Assembly (NCBI GenBank): GCA_902623495.1
Contig: CACNTW010000004.1
Location: 1-64,000, forward strand
Direction: 5' to 3'
Length of the DNA: 64,000 nucleotides
From: an uncultured Pelagibacteraceae bacterium
GTDB taxonomy: Bacteria > Pseudomonadota > Alphaproteobacteria > Pelagibacterales > Pelagibacteraceae
Shown here: positions 23,137-36,542 of the stretch, one piece after another
Layout of the letters: each line of letters starts with the position of its first letter
Position numbering within the stretch: position 1 is the first letter of the stretch
The notes under the pieces: generated by a model
What the model saw: only the letters and a program-made list of their open reading frames with translations
Told to the model about the DNA's origin: nothing
Database searches by the model: none
Position numbers and translations under genes: made by a program

Positions 23137-24657
23137 ATGGAAATAAATCCTTCAGAAGTAACAAAAATATTAAAAGAACAGATAAAAAAACTTGGCGATA
23201 GAGCTGAGGTTTCAGAGGTCGGACAAGTATTATCTGTTGGAGATGGAATTGCAAGAATTTATGGCTTGGATAATGTTCAAGCAGGAGAAATGGTTGAGTT
23301 TTCTGATGGCTCTAAAGGAATGGCATTAAACTTAGAGAGTGACAACGTTGGTGTTGTTATATTTGGCGATGATAGAGAAATTAAAGAGGGTGATACTGTA
23401 AAAAGAACTGGTGCGATTGTTGATGTACCAGTTGGAAAACAACTTTTAGGAAGAGTTGTTGATGGATTAGGAAATCCAATTGATGGAAAAGGAGCTTTAG
23501 ATAAAAGTTTAGAAAGAAAAAGAGTTGAAGTTAAAGCTCCAGGAATTATTCCACGACAATCAGTTGGAGAACCAATGCAAACAGGTTTAAAAGCAATTGA
23601 TAGCTTAATTCCTGTTGGAAGAGGGCAAAGAGAACTTATAATTGGAGATCGTCAAACTGGTAAAACCGCAGTAGCTATCGATACAATTATCAATCAAAAG
23701 AAAATTAATGAATCAGACGACGAAAGTAAAAAACTTTATTGTATATATGTTGCAATTGGACAAAAAAGATCAACTGTTGCTCAGATTGTAAAAACTTTAG
23801 AAGACGCTGGCGCAATGGAATATACGACTATAGTTTCCGCAACAGCCTCAGACTCTGCGCCTCTTCAGTTTTTAGCTCCTTACACAGGATGTACTATGGG
23901 AGAATATTTTAGAGATAATGGAATGCATGCTTTAATTATTTACGATGATTTATCTAAGCAAGCAGTCGCATATAGACAAATGTCATTATTATTAAGAAGA
24001 CCACCGGGGCGTGAAGCATACCCTGGGGATGTGTTCTATTTACATAGTAGATTATTAGAAAGAGCTGCTAAATTAAGTGATGAAAATGGCGGAGGTTCTT
24101 TAACTGCGCTACCAATTATTGAAACACAAGCAGGTGATGTTTCTGCATATATTCCAACAAATGTAATATCTATTACAGATGGGCAAATATTTTTAGAAAC
24201 TGAACTATTCAATCAAGGAATAAGACCAGCAGTAAACGTTGGATTATCCGTATCTAGAGTAGGATCAGCTGCACAAACTAAAGCCATGAAATCTGTGGCT
24301 GGATCAATTAAATTAGAATTAGCTCAATACAGAGAAATGGCAGCTTTTGCTCAATTTGGATCTGATTTAGATGCATCTACACAAAAACTTTTAAATAGAG
24401 GTTCGAAGTTAACTGAACTTTTAAAACAAGGACAGTATTCTCCCATGACAGTTGCAGAACAAGTTATATCAATTTTCTGTGGCGTAAAAGGTTATTTGGA
24501 TGATATTGAACTTAAAGATGTAGCAGACTTTGAAAATAAAGTTCTACAAAAGTGTAAATCTGATAAGCCTGAGATTATGGAGTCTATTGCTAAAACTGGG
24601 AAGATTGAGGAAGACATTGAAAAACAATTAGTAGAATTAATTAAAGGAATTAAATAA
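23137..24657 (+). CDS. atpA: F1-ATPase alpha subunit
   Basis: [45 protein letters not shown]. Confidence 0.98.
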   Translation: MEINPSEVTKILKEQIKKLGDRAEVSEVGQVLSVGDGIARIYGLDNVQAGEMVEFSDGSKGMALNLESDNVGVVIFGDDREIKEGDTVKRTGAIVDVPVGKQLLGRVVDGLGNPIDGKGALDKSLERKRVEVKAPGIIPRQSVGEPMQTGLKAIDSLIPVGRGQRELIIGDRQTGKTAVAIDTIINQKKINESDDESKKLYCIYVAIGQKRSTVAQIVKTLEDAGAMEYTTIVSATASDSAPLQFLAPYTGCTMGEYFRDNGMHALIIYDDLSKQAVAYRQMSLLLRRPPGREAYPGDVFYLHSRLLERAAKLSDENGGGSLTALPIIETQAGDVSAYIPTNVISITDGQIFLETELFNQGIRPAVNVGLSVSRVGSAAQTKAMKSVAGSIKLELAQYREMAAFAQFGSDLDASTQKLLNRGSKLTELLKQGQYSPMTVAEQVISIFCGVKGYLDDIELKDVADFENKVLQKCKSDKPEIMESIAKTGKIEEDIEKQLVELIKGIK

Positions 24658-24663
24658 TCATAA

Positions 24664-26968
<2,305 letters not shown>

Positions 26969-26969
<1 letters not shown>

Positions 26970-27367
26970 TGAGTAATCTCTTTAATATAGATATTGTAAA
27001 TCCAGAACAATCTTTTCTTTCTAAAGATAATGTATTTGAGGTTGTAATACCCGCTGTAGAAGGAGAGATTGGTATTCTTAAAGACCATATTCCAATTATC
27101 TCTTTTTTAAAACCAGGTATAATTAGAGTATTCTCTGAGTCTGAGGAACAAAGTTTCTATGTTGAAGATGGTATTGTCGAATTTAAAGACAATACATTAT
27201 CTGTATTAACTAGTTCAATTTTTGATTTAAAAGATGCTGATAAAAATTTTGTATCTGAGTCGATAAGCAGTGCTGAAGCAGAATTATCAAAAGATAATAT
27301 TGATGATCAAAAAAGATTTCTTTTAAACCACAAAGTCGAAGTTTTAAAATCTATAAGTATTAATTAA
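26969..27367 (+). CDS. atpC: F1-ATPase epsilon subunit
   Basis: Small protein after atpD; VIPAVEGEIGILKDHIPIISFLKPGIIRV. Confidence 0.93.
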
Positions 27368-27836
27368 CCACTTTTTCTAGTTCTTTTTGAATTTCTTGGT
27401 AAACATGAAGTTTAAAATCTACAACTTTAGTTGTTAAATCTTTAATATCTATCCATTTCCAATCTAAAAATTCAGGATGTTTAGTTTTAATGTTAATCTC
27501 ATTTTCCTCTCCATTAAACTTTACAATAAACCACTTTTGCTTTTGGCCTTTATATTTTCCTTTCCAAATAATTCCTAAAAGGCGATCAGGAAGATCGTAA
27601 GTTGTGTATTTGCTTATTTCTTTAACTAGTTCTACTGACTTTATACTTGTTTCTTCTTTAAGTTCCCTCAACGCTGCATCAAAATAATTTTCACCTTCAT
27701 CAATACCGCCCTGAGGCATCTGCCAAAAATCAGCAGGATTATCAATTCTTTTTGCAACAAATATCTTATTTTTTTTATTTAGGACTGCGATACCAACACC
27801 ATTTCTTAATGGAAGTTTTTGAAATTTTTCTTTCAT
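27360..27836 (-). CDS. rppH: RNA pyrophosphohydrolase (Nudix)
   Basis: YRNGVGIAVLN-like start, FWQMPQGGIDEGE, Nudix box ALRELKEETSI. Confidence 0.9.
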   Translation of the reverse strand: MKEKFQKLPLRNGVGIAVLNKKNKIFVAKRIDNPADFWQMPQGGIDEGENYFDAALRELKEETSIKSVELVKEISKYTTYDLPDRLLGIIWKGKYKGQKQKWFIVKFNGEENEINIKTKHPEFLDWKWIDIKDLTTKVVDFKLHVYQEIQKELEKVVN

Positions 27837-27838
27837 TC

Positions 27839-28972
27839 TTAACCATTTAATAATTTAAGAGCAAATTCCAACTGGTTATCAGTATCTGTATTTATTCTAA
27901 ATTCATCTGAACCTTCAGCAATAACTATATCTGGATTCACACCTACTCTTGAAATCGATTTACCCGATGGGAGATAGTATTTAGAAACAGTAAGTCTTAT
28001 GGCACCTTCATTTTCTAAAGGAATAATTGATTGGACTGACCCTTTTCCATATGTACTCTCTCCTACTAATATTGCTCTTTTGTGATCTTGTAGTGCTCCT
28101 GCAACAATTTCAGATGCTGATGCAGACCCATAATTAATCAAAATAATCATTGTTTCTCCATCAATAATATCTCCTTTTTTTGCAAACCATTTTCTGTTTT
28201 CATACTTCCTTTTACTTTTTGTAGAAACTATTTCTCCATTTTCTAAAAAATAATCTGAAATTTTTATTGCTTGAGATAACAATCCACCAGGATTGTTTCT
28301 TAAATCTAATATGTAATTTTTAATTTTCTTATTTTTTTTAAATTCTTTGATTTTATTTTTTATTTGTTTACTACTATTCTCATTGAATGATGTTAATCTT
28401 ATATAAGCTGTTTGATCATCTTTAATTTCTGACTTTACAGATGCAACTTGTATAATTTCTCTTGTAATTGTAAATATAAGTGCTTTTCTTTCTCCCCTTC
28501 TTCTAACGGTAATCTCTATATCAGATCCAACTGGACCTCTCATTAATTCTACAGCTTCAGAAAGAGTTTTTCCTTGAACTTGAACATCATCAATTTTAAC
28601 GATGTAATCTCCGGCTTTGACACCAACCTCCTCAGCTGGCGAGTTATCAATTGGAGAAATTACTTTTACGACACCAGCCTCCATACTGACTTCAATGCCC
28701 AATCCTCCAAATTCTCCGCTAGTTTCAGTTTGCATATTTTTAAACGAGTCCGGAGACATATATGCTGAATAAGGATCCAAAGATTGCAAAACGCCGTTTA
28801 TAGCAGCATCCATTGCTTCACTCTGGTTTACTTCATCAACATATTCTTTATTAATTTTATCTAAGACTTCGCTGAATAAATCAATTTTTTTGTAAATATC
28901 GTTTTCATTACTCAAAATTGGATTTGTAAATAAGAAAAAAAATAATGAAGCTATAAGGTATACTTTTTTCAT
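27839..28972 (-). CDS. ctpA: S41 family C-terminal processing protease
   Basis: PDZ domain, catalytic region YGSASASEIVAGALQDHKRAILVGESTYGKGSVQ; signal peptide. Confidence 0.93.
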   Translation of the reverse strand: MKKVYLIASLFFFLFTNPILSNENDIYKKIDLFSEVLDKINKEYVDEVNQSEAMDAAINGVLQSLDPYSAYMSPDSFKNMQTETSGEFGGLGIEVSMEAGVVKVISPIDNSPAEEVGVKAGDYIVKIDDVQVQGKTLSEAVELMRGPVGSDIEITVRRRGERKALIFTITREIIQVASVKSEIKDDQTAYIRLTSFNENSSKQIKNKIKEFKKNKKIKNYILDLRNNPGGLLSQAIKISDYFLENGEIVSTKSKRKYENRKWFAKKGDIIDGETMIILINYGSASASEIVAGALQDHKRAILVGESTYGKGSVQSIIPLENEGAIRLTVSKYYLPSGKSISRVGVNPDIVIAEGSDEFRINTDTDNQLEFALKLLNG

Positions 28973-29319
28973 ATGATCAGTTTTTCTTTAGGAATTAATT
29001 CTGACCACATTTTTTCTAATTCGTAAAATTTTCTTTTTTCAGGATTGAAAATATGAACAACTAAGTCTATTCCATCTACAAGCTTCCAATCATTGCTATC
29101 CTTTCCTTCAATTTTACAATTGTTCACACCATTAATTTTTAATTTTTCAAAAACTTGTTCGGATAAAGCTTGAATATGTCTTGATGATGTACCACTAGCT
29201 ATAATCATGAAGTCCGCAACTGATGACTTTCCTTCGAGATCTATTGAAACTATGTCTAAGGCTTTATTAATATCAAGCGTTCTGATTATTTCATCTTTAA
29301 GAGCTGATATTTTTTCCAT
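28969..29319 (-). CDS. rsfS: Ribosome silencing factor
   Basis: ADFMIIASGTSSRHIQALSEQV, GIDLVVHIFNPEKRKFYELEKMW. Confidence 0.93.
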   Translation of the reverse strand: MEKISALKDEIIRTLDINKALDIVSIDLEGKSSVADFMIIASGTSSRHIQALSEQVFEKLKINGVNNCKIEGKDSNDWKLVDGIDLVVHIFNPEKRKFYELEKMWSELIPKEKLII

Positions 29320-29336
29320 TAATTAAATTAAGAGTA

Positions 29337-29879
29337 TCAAATTTTTCTTAATTGAGAAGATGAAATATTGACTTTATTAAACCTTACAAATTCAACTGCT
29401 TTTTTATTATATTTCTTAAATGATTTAGATCTAAAAGCCTTTGATTTGTATCCATTTCGATCAAATACCAATATTTTGCACATTTTAGTTATTGAATTGT
29501 ACCCTTTCCATTTATGAAAATTTATGAGGTTATCTGCCCCCATTAAAAAAAATATTTCTGAACGTTTAAATTTTTTTTTTAAATATTTAATTAAATCTAC
29601 TGTACGATTAGATTTTATTATTTCTTCAAAACATTTAACTTTTATAAATTTATTATTTTTATTAATTTTTTTTGCATAAGCTGTTCTTTTATATAGATCA
29701 TTTGGATTATTTTTTTTAAATGGATTTTGTTTTGTTATAGCCCATATAACTTGGTTCAAATTATAATTTTTTTTTGCTAATTTAGAAATTCTTACATGAC
29801 CAACATGTGCTGGATCAAACGATCCACCGAGTATACCAATCTTTTTATTTTCTAATTTGCCCTGAACCATAAACTTCAT
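29337..29879 (-). CDS. nadD: Nicotinate-nucleotide adenylyltransferase
   Basis: IGILGGSFDPAHVGHVRISKLA; FLMGADNLINFHKWKGY. Confidence 0.92.
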   Translation of the reverse strand: MKFMVQGKLENKKIGILGGSFDPAHVGHVRISKLAKKNYNLNQVIWAITKQNPFKKNNPNDLYKRTAYAKKINKNNKFIKVKCFEEIIKSNRTVDLIKYLKKKFKRSEIFFLMGADNLINFHKWKGYNSITKMCKILVFDRNGYKSKAFRSKSFKKYNKKAVEFVRFNKVNISSSQLRKI

Positions 29880-31092
29880 ATTTATAACTTACTAACTGAT
29901 TTAGACCGACAGGACCTCTTGGTGGTAAGGTGTTTGTTGAAATTCCAACCTCTCCACCAAAACCAAATTCTCCTCCGTCAGCAAATTGTGTTGATGAATT
30001 TTGAATAGCAATTGAGCTTTTTACATTCTTAATAAAGAATTTTGCTGTATTTTTGTTTTTGGTTACTATTGCATCTGTATGCATAGTTCCATATTTATTG
30101 ATATGTGTAACTGCTTCTTTGACATCATTCACTAATTTAACTGAAATAATGGGTGAAAGATGTTCTTTTGACCAAGTATTATTATTTGCAGGATATGTTT
30201 TGCCTTTAAATAATTTTCTTATTTTTCTATCAGCTAAAATTTTACAACCACTTTCAGCTAGTGAATTTAAAATTAAATTTACTGATTTTGATTTACTTTT
30301 ATGTATTAAGAGAGTTTCAGTTGCACCACATATACTAGTATTTCTCAACTTAGCATTTAATACTATTTTGTTTGCCATATTATTTTCTGCCTCTTTATCA
30401 ATATATGTATGACAAATTCCTTCCAAATGACCAATAACTGGTACCTTTGAAAGTTGTTTAACTTTTTTTACTAAATTTTTTCCGCCTCGTGGTATTACAA
30501 CATCAATGGAGTTTTCCATTTTTGATAATAAATAATCTACGAGTTTTCTGCTTTTATTGTTTATAAACTGGACGTAATTTTCGTTTACTTTATTTTTTTT
30601 TAGAGCTTTCCTAAATAAATTTACTAAAATTTTATTACTATTGTAGGCTTCCGAACCACCTCTTAATATAACAGCATTTCCAGATTTAAAACATAGTGCT
30701 GATACATCCGAAGTAACATTGGGTCTACTCTCAAATATTACACCTATAACTCCTATTGGTATTGTAACTCTTCTAATTTCAAGTCCATTTGGCCTTTTCC
30801 ATTTTGAAGTTACTTGATTAACTGGATCTTTAAAAGAAGTAATAGTTTTAATAGAGTCAATTATACTTTTTAATTTATTATTATTAAGAGCAAGCCTTTG
30901 AATTAAGTTTTCTTTTAATTTTTTTCCTCTTGCATAAAAAATATCTTTATTATTTTCACTAATAATTTTATTCTTATTAATCTCAATTAATTTTACAAAA
31001 TCTTTTAAAACTTTATTTTTTTTTTTTGGACTAATACTTGAATTCAAAGCTTTTCTAGAATTTAATCCAATTTTTTTTAGTAGTTTACTCAT
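29845..31092 (-). CDS. proA: Glutamate-5-semialdehyde dehydrogenase
   Basis: IGVIFESRPNVTSDVSALCFKSGNAVILRGGSEA. Confidence 0.95.
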   Translation of the reverse strand: MSKLLKKIGLNSRKALNSSISPKKKNKVLKDFVKLIEINKNKIISENNKDIFYARGKKLKENLIQRLALNNNKLKSIIDSIKTITSFKDPVNQVTSKWKRPNGLEIRRVTIPIGVIGVIFESRPNVTSDVSALCFKSGNAVILRGGSEAYNSNKILVNLFRKALKKNKVNENYVQFINNKSRKLVDYLLSKMENSIDVVIPRGGKNLVKKVKQLSKVPVIGHLEGICHTYIDKEAENNMANKIVLNAKLRNTSICGATETLLIHKSKSKSVNLILNSLAESGCKILADRKIRKLFKGKTYPANNNTWSKEHLSPIISVKLVNDVKEAVTHINKYGTMHTDAIVTKNKNTAKFFIKNVKSSIAIQNSSTQFADGGEFGFGGEVGISTNTLPPRGPVGLNQLVSYKYEVYGSGQIRK

Positions 31093-32198
31093 TAAATTTT
31101 AACCATATCATCTTTATGTATAACTTCAGACTTTGTAACATAGCCTAAAAGATTACTAATTTTGTTAGAATGTTCTCCTTTTATTTTAGATATCTCATCA
31201 GATGTAAAACTGCTCAACCCTCTAGCAAATTCTTTGTTATTTTTATCTAAAATTCTAACATGATCACCTTTAACAAATTTTCCTGAAACTTTTCTAATAC
31301 CTGCAGCTAATAAACTTTTTCCATTTTTTAAAGCACTTAAAGCGCCATCATCTATAATAATCTCTCCTTTTGGAGATATAGAGCTGATTATCCATTTTTT
31401 TCTTGCATCTAATTTAGATACTTTTGGTAAAAACCATGTCCCAGAATTATGTTCCAGTATATTTTTAATTGGTCTTTTAATTAAACCATTTGCAATAGCC
31501 ATATAGCAACCCGAGACTTGACATACTTTTGCAGCATCAATTTTCGTTTTCATTCCACCAGTACCATACTCACTTGTGCTTTTACTTGAAAAATTTTCAA
31601 TTTTAGAATCAATATTTTTTATTTCTTTAATCAGTTTAGCATTTTTATGAATTTTTGGGTTTTTAGAATACAATCCATCAACATCAGACAATAATATTAA
31701 GCAATCTGCACCTGATATTTGTGCAACTCTTGATGCTAATCTATCATTATCTCCGTATTTAATTTCAGAAGTTGCAATACTATCATTTTCATTAACAACA
31801 GGTATAAAATTAAGCTCAAATAAGTTTTCGAAAGTTCTTTTAGCATTTATAGCTCTTCTTCTTTGTTCAGTATCTTCTAAAGTAATTAGAATTTGAGAAA
31901 TATTTATTTTATTTGAGCCAAATGTCTTTTTAAAAAGATTCATTAATTCTATTTGTCCAATTGATGCAACAGCTTGGCTTTTATCAAGCTTTAAAGTTTT
32001 TTTATTTAATTGTAATTTTTTACACCCTAAAGCAATTGCTCCAGAACTTACTATAACAATATTCTTTTTAAGTTTTTGTAACTCTTTAATATCTTTAGCA
32101 AATTCCAAAAGCCATTTTTCTCTAATAATTTTATTGTCATTTATTAATAAAGATGAACCTATTTTTATTACTACAGTTTTGGAGTCTTTAAGATACAT
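31092..32198 (-). CDS. proB: Glutamate 5-kinase (with PUA domain)
   Basis: VIKIGSSLL, GTGGMKTKIDAAKVCQVSGC, C-terminal PUA-like segment. Confidence 0.94.
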   Translation of the reverse strand: MYLKDSKTVVIKIGSSLLINDNKIIREKWLLEFAKDIKELQKLKKNIVIVSSGAIALGCKKLQLNKKTLKLDKSQAVASIGQIELMNLFKKTFGSNKINISQILITLEDTEQRRRAINAKRTFENLFELNFIPVVNENDSIATSEIKYGDNDRLASRVAQISGADCLILLSDVDGLYSKNPKIHKNAKLIKEIKNIDSKIENFSSKSTSEYGTGGMKTKIDAAKVCQVSGCYMAIANGLIKRPIKNILEHNSGTWFLPKVSKLDARKKWIISSISPKGEIIIDDGALSALKNGKSLLAAGIRKVSGKFVKGDHVRILDKNNKEFARGLSSFTSDEISKIKGEHSNKISNLLGYVTKSEVIHKDDMVKI

Positions 32199-33171
32199 AG
32201 TTTACCAACTTTGACTTTATATCTGATACTGATTTTTTATCCATTGTTGACATGAAAAAGATATTTTTTTTTAATTTATTCTTGAGTTTTTTTATCTTCT
32301 CTTTTTTTTCCTCTTCATCTATTAAGTCAGTTTTATTTAAAACTACTATTTCTTTTTTTTTAACTAAATCTTTACTGTATTTTGATAATTCTTTTCTGAC
32401 TTGGTTGTAAGAAATAAATAAATCATCTTCAGTTATATCTATTAAATGTAGCAAAGTTTTGCACCTTTCTATATGTTTTAAAAATTTTATCCCAAGACCA
32501 GTTCCAGTATGAGCACCCTCAATTAAGCCTGGTATATCTGCTAAAGTAACTTCTTTGTCGTCATAACTAGCAACCCCAAGATTTGGATTAATTGTAGTAA
32601 ATTTATAGTTTGCTATTTTTGGATTTGCACTCGTCATTGATGCAAGCAAGCTTGATTTCCCAGCATTGGGCAATCCTATGATACCGATATCAGCAATTGT
32701 TTTTAGTTGAAGCCAAATCCAAAATTCCTCTCCTTGACCTCCTTTTGTAAATTTCTTTGGGGCTCTATTGGTTGAGGACTTAAACCTTGTATTTCCAAAT
32801 CCTCCTTTACCTCCGCTTGCTACTAAAAATTCCTCTTTCTGACTTTTAAAATCATAAATAAGTGTTTTATTATCTTCTTCAAATACTTGTGTTCCTAAAG
32901 GTACTTTTAAATATAAATCTTCACCACCTTTCCCAGTTTTGTTTTTTCCGCTGCCATCCTTTCCTCTTTCAGCTTTGAAGTGTTGTTGATACCTGTAATC
33001 AATCAAAGTATTAAGATTTCTTTCACTTATAAGAATTACAGATCCTCCTTTCCCTCCATCGCCGCCATCAGGGCCACCAAACTCTACAAATTTTTCTCTA
33101 CGAAAACTTGGAGATCCTGACCCTCCGTTGCCAGCTTTTACATATATCTTAACTTGATCTAGAAATTTCAT
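32188..33171 (-). CDS. obgE: Obg family GTPase
   Basis: MKFLDQVKIYVKAGNGGSGSPSFRREKFVEFGGPDGGDGGKGG, G1 GLPNAGKSSLL. Confidence 0.96.
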   Translation of the reverse strand: MKFLDQVKIYVKAGNGGSGSPSFRREKFVEFGGPDGGDGGKGGSVILISERNLNTLIDYRYQQHFKAERGKDGSGKNKTGKGGEDLYLKVPLGTQVFEEDNKTLIYDFKSQKEEFLVASGGKGGFGNTRFKSSTNRAPKKFTKGGQGEEFWIWLQLKTIADIGIIGLPNAGKSSLLASMTSANPKIANYKFTTINPNLGVASYDDKEVTLADIPGLIEGAHTGTGLGIKFLKHIERCKTLLHLIDITEDDLFISYNQVRKELSKYSKDLVKKKEIVVLNKTDLIDEEEKKEKIKKLKNKLKKNIFFMSTMDKKSVSDIKSKLVNYVS

Positions 33172-33198
33172 ATAACAACTATGTGAGTGTTGTATCTA

Positions 33199-33453
33199 TT
33201 AATTGGGCTTTACAGAAACGTAAGTTCTATCAGATTTTGATTTTTTAAATTCTACTTTACCTTTAACAACTGAAAAAATCGAATGGTCTTTACCCATGCC
33301 AACATTTTCTCCAGGAAATATTTTAGTTCCCCTTTGTCTTACAATAATGTTGCCAGGCACAACCATCTCGCCACCATATTTTTTCACACCCAGTCTACGA
33401 CCTGCACTGTCTCTTCCGTTTCTTGACGATCCACCTGCTTTTTTCGTTGCCAT
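33199..33453 (-). CDS. rpmA: Ribosomal protein bL27
   Basis: [29 protein letters not shown]. Confidence 0.97.
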   Translation of the reverse strand: MATKKAGGSSRNGRDSAGRRLGVKKYGGEMVVPGNIIVRQRGTKIFPGENVGMGKDHSIFSVVKGKVEFKKSKSDRTYVSVKPN

Positions 33454-33463
33454 AAATTACTTT

Positions 33464-33865
33464 TTATTTAGCTGCTTCCTTAGTTTCAACTGTTTTTTTT
33501 GATGGTATTTCTTTTCTTTTTTCTGCTTCAGAAATAACTTTTCCATCTTTTGAATAGATTTTACTTATTCTTACCATTGTAAATTTTTGTCTATGACCAT
33601 TTTTTCTTCTCGAATTTTGCCTTCTTCTTTTTTTAAAAATAAGAACTGTTCTATTTTTTCCATTTTTTATTAATTCAGCTTCAACTTTAGCTCCACTAAT
33701 AGTCGGCTCTCCTAACTCTAAATTTTTGTCATCTCCGTAAGCTAGTATTTCATTAAACTCTATTTTTGAATTTTCTTTTGAATCTTCGAGTTTTTCAACT
33801 TTAAGAATCTCTCCAGCTTTAACTTTATATTGTTTACCACCTGTTTGAATTACTGCGAATGACAT
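33464..33865 (-). CDS. rplU: Ribosomal protein bL21
   Basis: MSFAVIQTGGKQYKVKAGEI; start set to internal Met (33865) rather than ORF-track Met at 33892. Confidence 0.94.
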   Translation of the reverse strand: MSFAVIQTGGKQYKVKAGEILKVEKLEDSKENSKIEFNEILAYGDDKNLELGEPTISGAKVEAELIKNGKNRTVLIFKKRRRQNSRRKNGHRQKFTMVRISKIYSKDGKVISEAEKRKEIPSKKTVETKEAAK

Positions 33866-33871
33866 AGTTAG

Positions 33872-33887
33872 CCCTAATTTTATAGGG
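33872..33887 (-). promoter_or_regulatory. Hairpin overlapping probable SD of rplU
   Basis: On - strand CCCTA-TAAAAT-TAGGG then CTAACT-ATG; the 3' arm contains AGGG 6 nt before the ATG. Confidence 0.45.
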
Positions 33888-33890
33888 AGC

Positions 33891-33918
33891 AATATAGTCC
33901 GGGTTGTGTTATAGTCAA
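33891..33918 (-). promoter_or_regulatory. Putative sigma70-type promoter for rplU-rpmA
   Basis: - strand TTGACT, 16-bp spacer, TATATT. Confidence 0.5.
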
Positions 33919-33928
33919 GTTTAATAAC

Positions 33929-34648
33929 TTAAAAATTATCCTTTAAATCCCGCAATTTTTTGAAATTTTCTAGATCGTTTGACTTAAGAAAAATGTTACA
34001 ATTAAGTTCCTCACCAATCGTCGATGGCATACTAGTTTTGCCTTGTTTAATTTTTTCTTTAATTTCTTTAATTTTGTTTAGTAATTCATTGTTATTGGAA
34101 TCTTGTGCTAAACAAAATTCAGAATTCTTTAAAGTATACTCATGTCCACAATAAATTTTTGTATCTTTATCTAAATTTTTTAAAACTCGTAGTGAGTTGT
34201 ACATTTGCTCATAACTCCCTTCAAAAATTCTTCCGCATCCCAAAGAGAATAAAGTATCTCCTGTAAAAATTAACTTATTTTTAAAAAAATGAAAACAGAT
34301 ATGACCTATTGTATGGCCAGGGACATGATATATTTTTGCTTCAAAAATATCTTTCTTCCAAATTTCACCATCACTTAAGCAAATATCAATTTGAGGTATT
34401 CTGTTTTTATCTCCAACATAACCTACTACTTCTGCATTAAATTTTTTTTTTAATTCCTCATTCCCGCCAACATGGTCATGATGATGATGTGTATTTAATA
34501 TATATTTTAAATTTAATTTATTTTTCTCTAAATAATTTATAATTGGATCTGCTTCACCAGGATCAACAACACAACAATTTCTATTAGCTTCATTAATTAA
34601 AATGTAAGAAAAATTATCTTCCAGACACTTAATAATTTCTACTTTCAT
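33929..34648 (-). CDS. gloB: Hydroxyacylglutathione hydrolase (glyoxalase II)
   Basis: Metallo-beta-lactamase motif THHHHDHVGG, FTGDTLFSLGCGRIFEG, YCGHEYT. Confidence 0.92.
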   Translation of the reverse strand: MKVEIIKCLEDNFSYILINEANRNCCVVDPGEADPIINYLEKNKLNLKYILNTHHHHDHVGGNEELKKKFNAEVVGYVGDKNRIPQIDICLSDGEIWKKDIFEAKIYHVPGHTIGHICFHFFKNKLIFTGDTLFSLGCGRIFEGSYEQMYNSLRVLKNLDKDTKIYCGHEYTLKNSEFCLAQDSNNNELLNKIKEIKEKIKQGKTSMPSTIGEELNCNIFLKSNDLENFKKLRDLKDNF

Positions 34649-35245
34649 TTAACTTTCTATTAAAAATATACCTAAGTGAGAGTCAAGATTTTTATAATTT
34701 AAATTTGATTTATTTATTTCTGAAATTCGACTTTTTTTTAAAGCGATAGACTTAAATATTTTAATATTCTTACTACTGCAAAAATTATAAAAATCTTTAA
34801 TTGTGCACATATGTAAATTTGGTGTATTGTACCATTCATGAGGTAAATTTTCTGTTACAGGCATTGTACCTTTAAACAATAATTGTAGTCTAACTCTCCA
34901 GTAACCAAAATTAGGTATTGTAACAATTACTTTTTTTCCTACTTTAAGTAATTCATTAATTACTAATTCAGGATTAAGAAAAGCTTGTAATGTTTGGCTT
35001 AAAATAACGTAATCAAAAGACGATTTAGGAAATTGTTTTAAATCGCTTTCAGCATTACCCTCTATAACAGTTAATCCTTTTGATAAACAATTTTGAACTT
35101 TTTCTTTAGAAATTTCTAATCCACGAATATCTTTAGTTTTGTTTTCTTGTAAAAATTTCATCAAGTCACCATTGCCACAACCGACATCTAGAACTCTAGT
35201 ATTTTCCTCTATCAAATTAGATATAATGTTAAATTCTTCTTTCAT
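34649..35245 (-). CDS. metW: MetW-like methyltransferase-fold protein
   Basis: [39 protein letters not shown]; adjacent to metX. Confidence 0.92.
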   Translation of the reverse strand: MKEEFNIISNLIEENTRVLDVGCGNGDLMKFLQENKTKDIRGLEISKEKVQNCLSKGLTVIEGNAESDLKQFPKSSFDYVILSQTLQAFLNPELVINELLKVGKKVIVTIPNFGYWRVRLQLLFKGTMPVTENLPHEWYNTPNLHMCTIKDFYNFCSSKNIKIFKSIALKKSRISEINKSNLNYKNLDSHLGIFLIES

Positions 35246-36362
35246 TTATAACTTTGTAGGTTGAATTAATATAATCGCCAAGTGTCTTTAGGAAACTTGG
35301 AACATCAAGCAAAAAAGAGTCATGCCCCTTATCAGATTCTATTTCAACAAATCCGACATCTGCACCAATAGAATTTAGTGCCATAACTATTTCTCTATTC
35401 TCCGATGTTGGATACAACCAATCTGATGTAAATGATATTACGAAAAATTTTGTTTTGGTTTTTTTGAATGCATCAGATAAATTTCCTTTGTGCTGTTTGG
35501 ATAAGTCAAAATAATCCATTGCACGAGTTATATATAGATAACTATTAGCATCAAATCTATCAACAAATACAGATCCTTGGTATCTAAGATAACTCTCAAT
35601 TTGAAAATCTGCCTCAAATCCATATCTTAGGCTATCCCTATCTTGCAATTTTCTTCCAAATTTTTCCTGCAATCCTTTTTCAGAAAGATAAGTAATATGT
35701 GCTGCCATTCTTGCTACTGCTAAACCTTTGTCAGGATTTAATTTGTAATTACTATAAAATCCATTTTCCCACTTACTGTCAGCCATAATTGCTTGTCTTC
35801 CTAATTCATTAAACGCTATGTTTTGTGCCGAGTGACTAGATGTGCAAGCAATCGGTATTGCGAGTTTTGCTTTATCTGGAAAATTGGAAACAAATTGTAG
35901 CACTTGCATTCCACCCATTGAACCACCTACTACAGCAAAAAGTTTTTCAATTTCTAAATATTTAATTAGCTCATATTGAGCGTTAACCATGTCGTTAATA
36001 GTTATAATGGGAAAATCAGTTCCTATTTGTTTGCCAGTGGACTCATTTATTGTGCTAGGTCCATAAGATCCCATGCAGCCTCCAATAACGTTTGCACAAA
36101 TCACAAAAAATTTATTTGTATCTATTGGCTTATTTTTTCCAACAACATAACTCCACCAACCATCTTTATTAGTTATTGGGTTTTTTCCAGAAACATATTG
36201 ATCTCCAGTTAAAGCATGAAAAACTAATATCGCATTACTTTTTTCACTGTTTAATTCCCCATATGTCTCATATGCTATTGGAAAGCTATTAATTTCCTTG
36301 CCACAATCCAATTTTAGGGGATTTGATATAATTATTTTTTTTGTATCAATATTCTTATTCAT
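35229..36362 (-). CDS. metX: Homoserine O-acetyltransferase-family protein
   Basis: Alpha/beta hydrolase; [35 protein letters not shown]. Confidence 0.93.
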   Translation of the reverse strand: MNKNIDTKKIIISNPLKLDCGKEINSFPIAYETYGELNSEKSNAILVFHALTGDQYVSGKNPITNKDGWWSYVVGKNKPIDTNKFFVICANVIGGCMGSYGPSTINESTGKQIGTDFPIITINDMVNAQYELIKYLEIEKLFAVVGGSMGGMQVLQFVSNFPDKAKLAIPIACTSSHSAQNIAFNELGRQAIMADSKWENGFYSNYKLNPDKGLAVARMAAHITYLSEKGLQEKFGRKLQDRDSLRYGFEADFQIESYLRYQGSVFVDRFDANSYLYITRAMDYFDLSKQHKGNLSDAFKKTKTKFFVISFTSDWLYPTSENREIVMALNSIGADVGFVEIESDKGHDSFLLDVPSFLKTLGDYINSTYKVINERRI

Positions 36363-36396
36363 AATAATTGTACTGATTGAATTGTGAGAAAAAAAA

Positions 36397-36446
36397 CATT
36401 TTAGCGGTTTTTTTATAGCGCTCGCAATTCAGTATAAATCAGCGCA
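36397..36446 (-). ncRNA. SAM-II-like riboswitch upstream of metX
   Basis: - strand TGCGCTGATTTATACTGAATTGCGAGCGCTATAAAAAAACCGCTAAAATG; resembles the SAM-II pattern CGCUGAUUUA..UUGCAAGCG...GCUAAA and precedes metX. Confidence 0.83.
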
Positions 36447-36542
36447 TGCAGCTTTTACTTCAAAGGAATTTATATGTCAAATATTGCTCAATTATTTATT
36501 GTTTTATCTAGTTAAAAGACTATTTATAGTGAAATATTTACT

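Noticed and set aside
30053-30412. 119-aa + strand ORF opposite proA
   Set aside because: Overlaps a conserved CDS; translation looks like antisense of conserved residues.
33866-33892. 9-aa N-terminal extension of rplU in the ORF track
   Set aside because: Conserved L21 begins at MSFAVIQTGGKQ, and the extension covers the leader hairpin.
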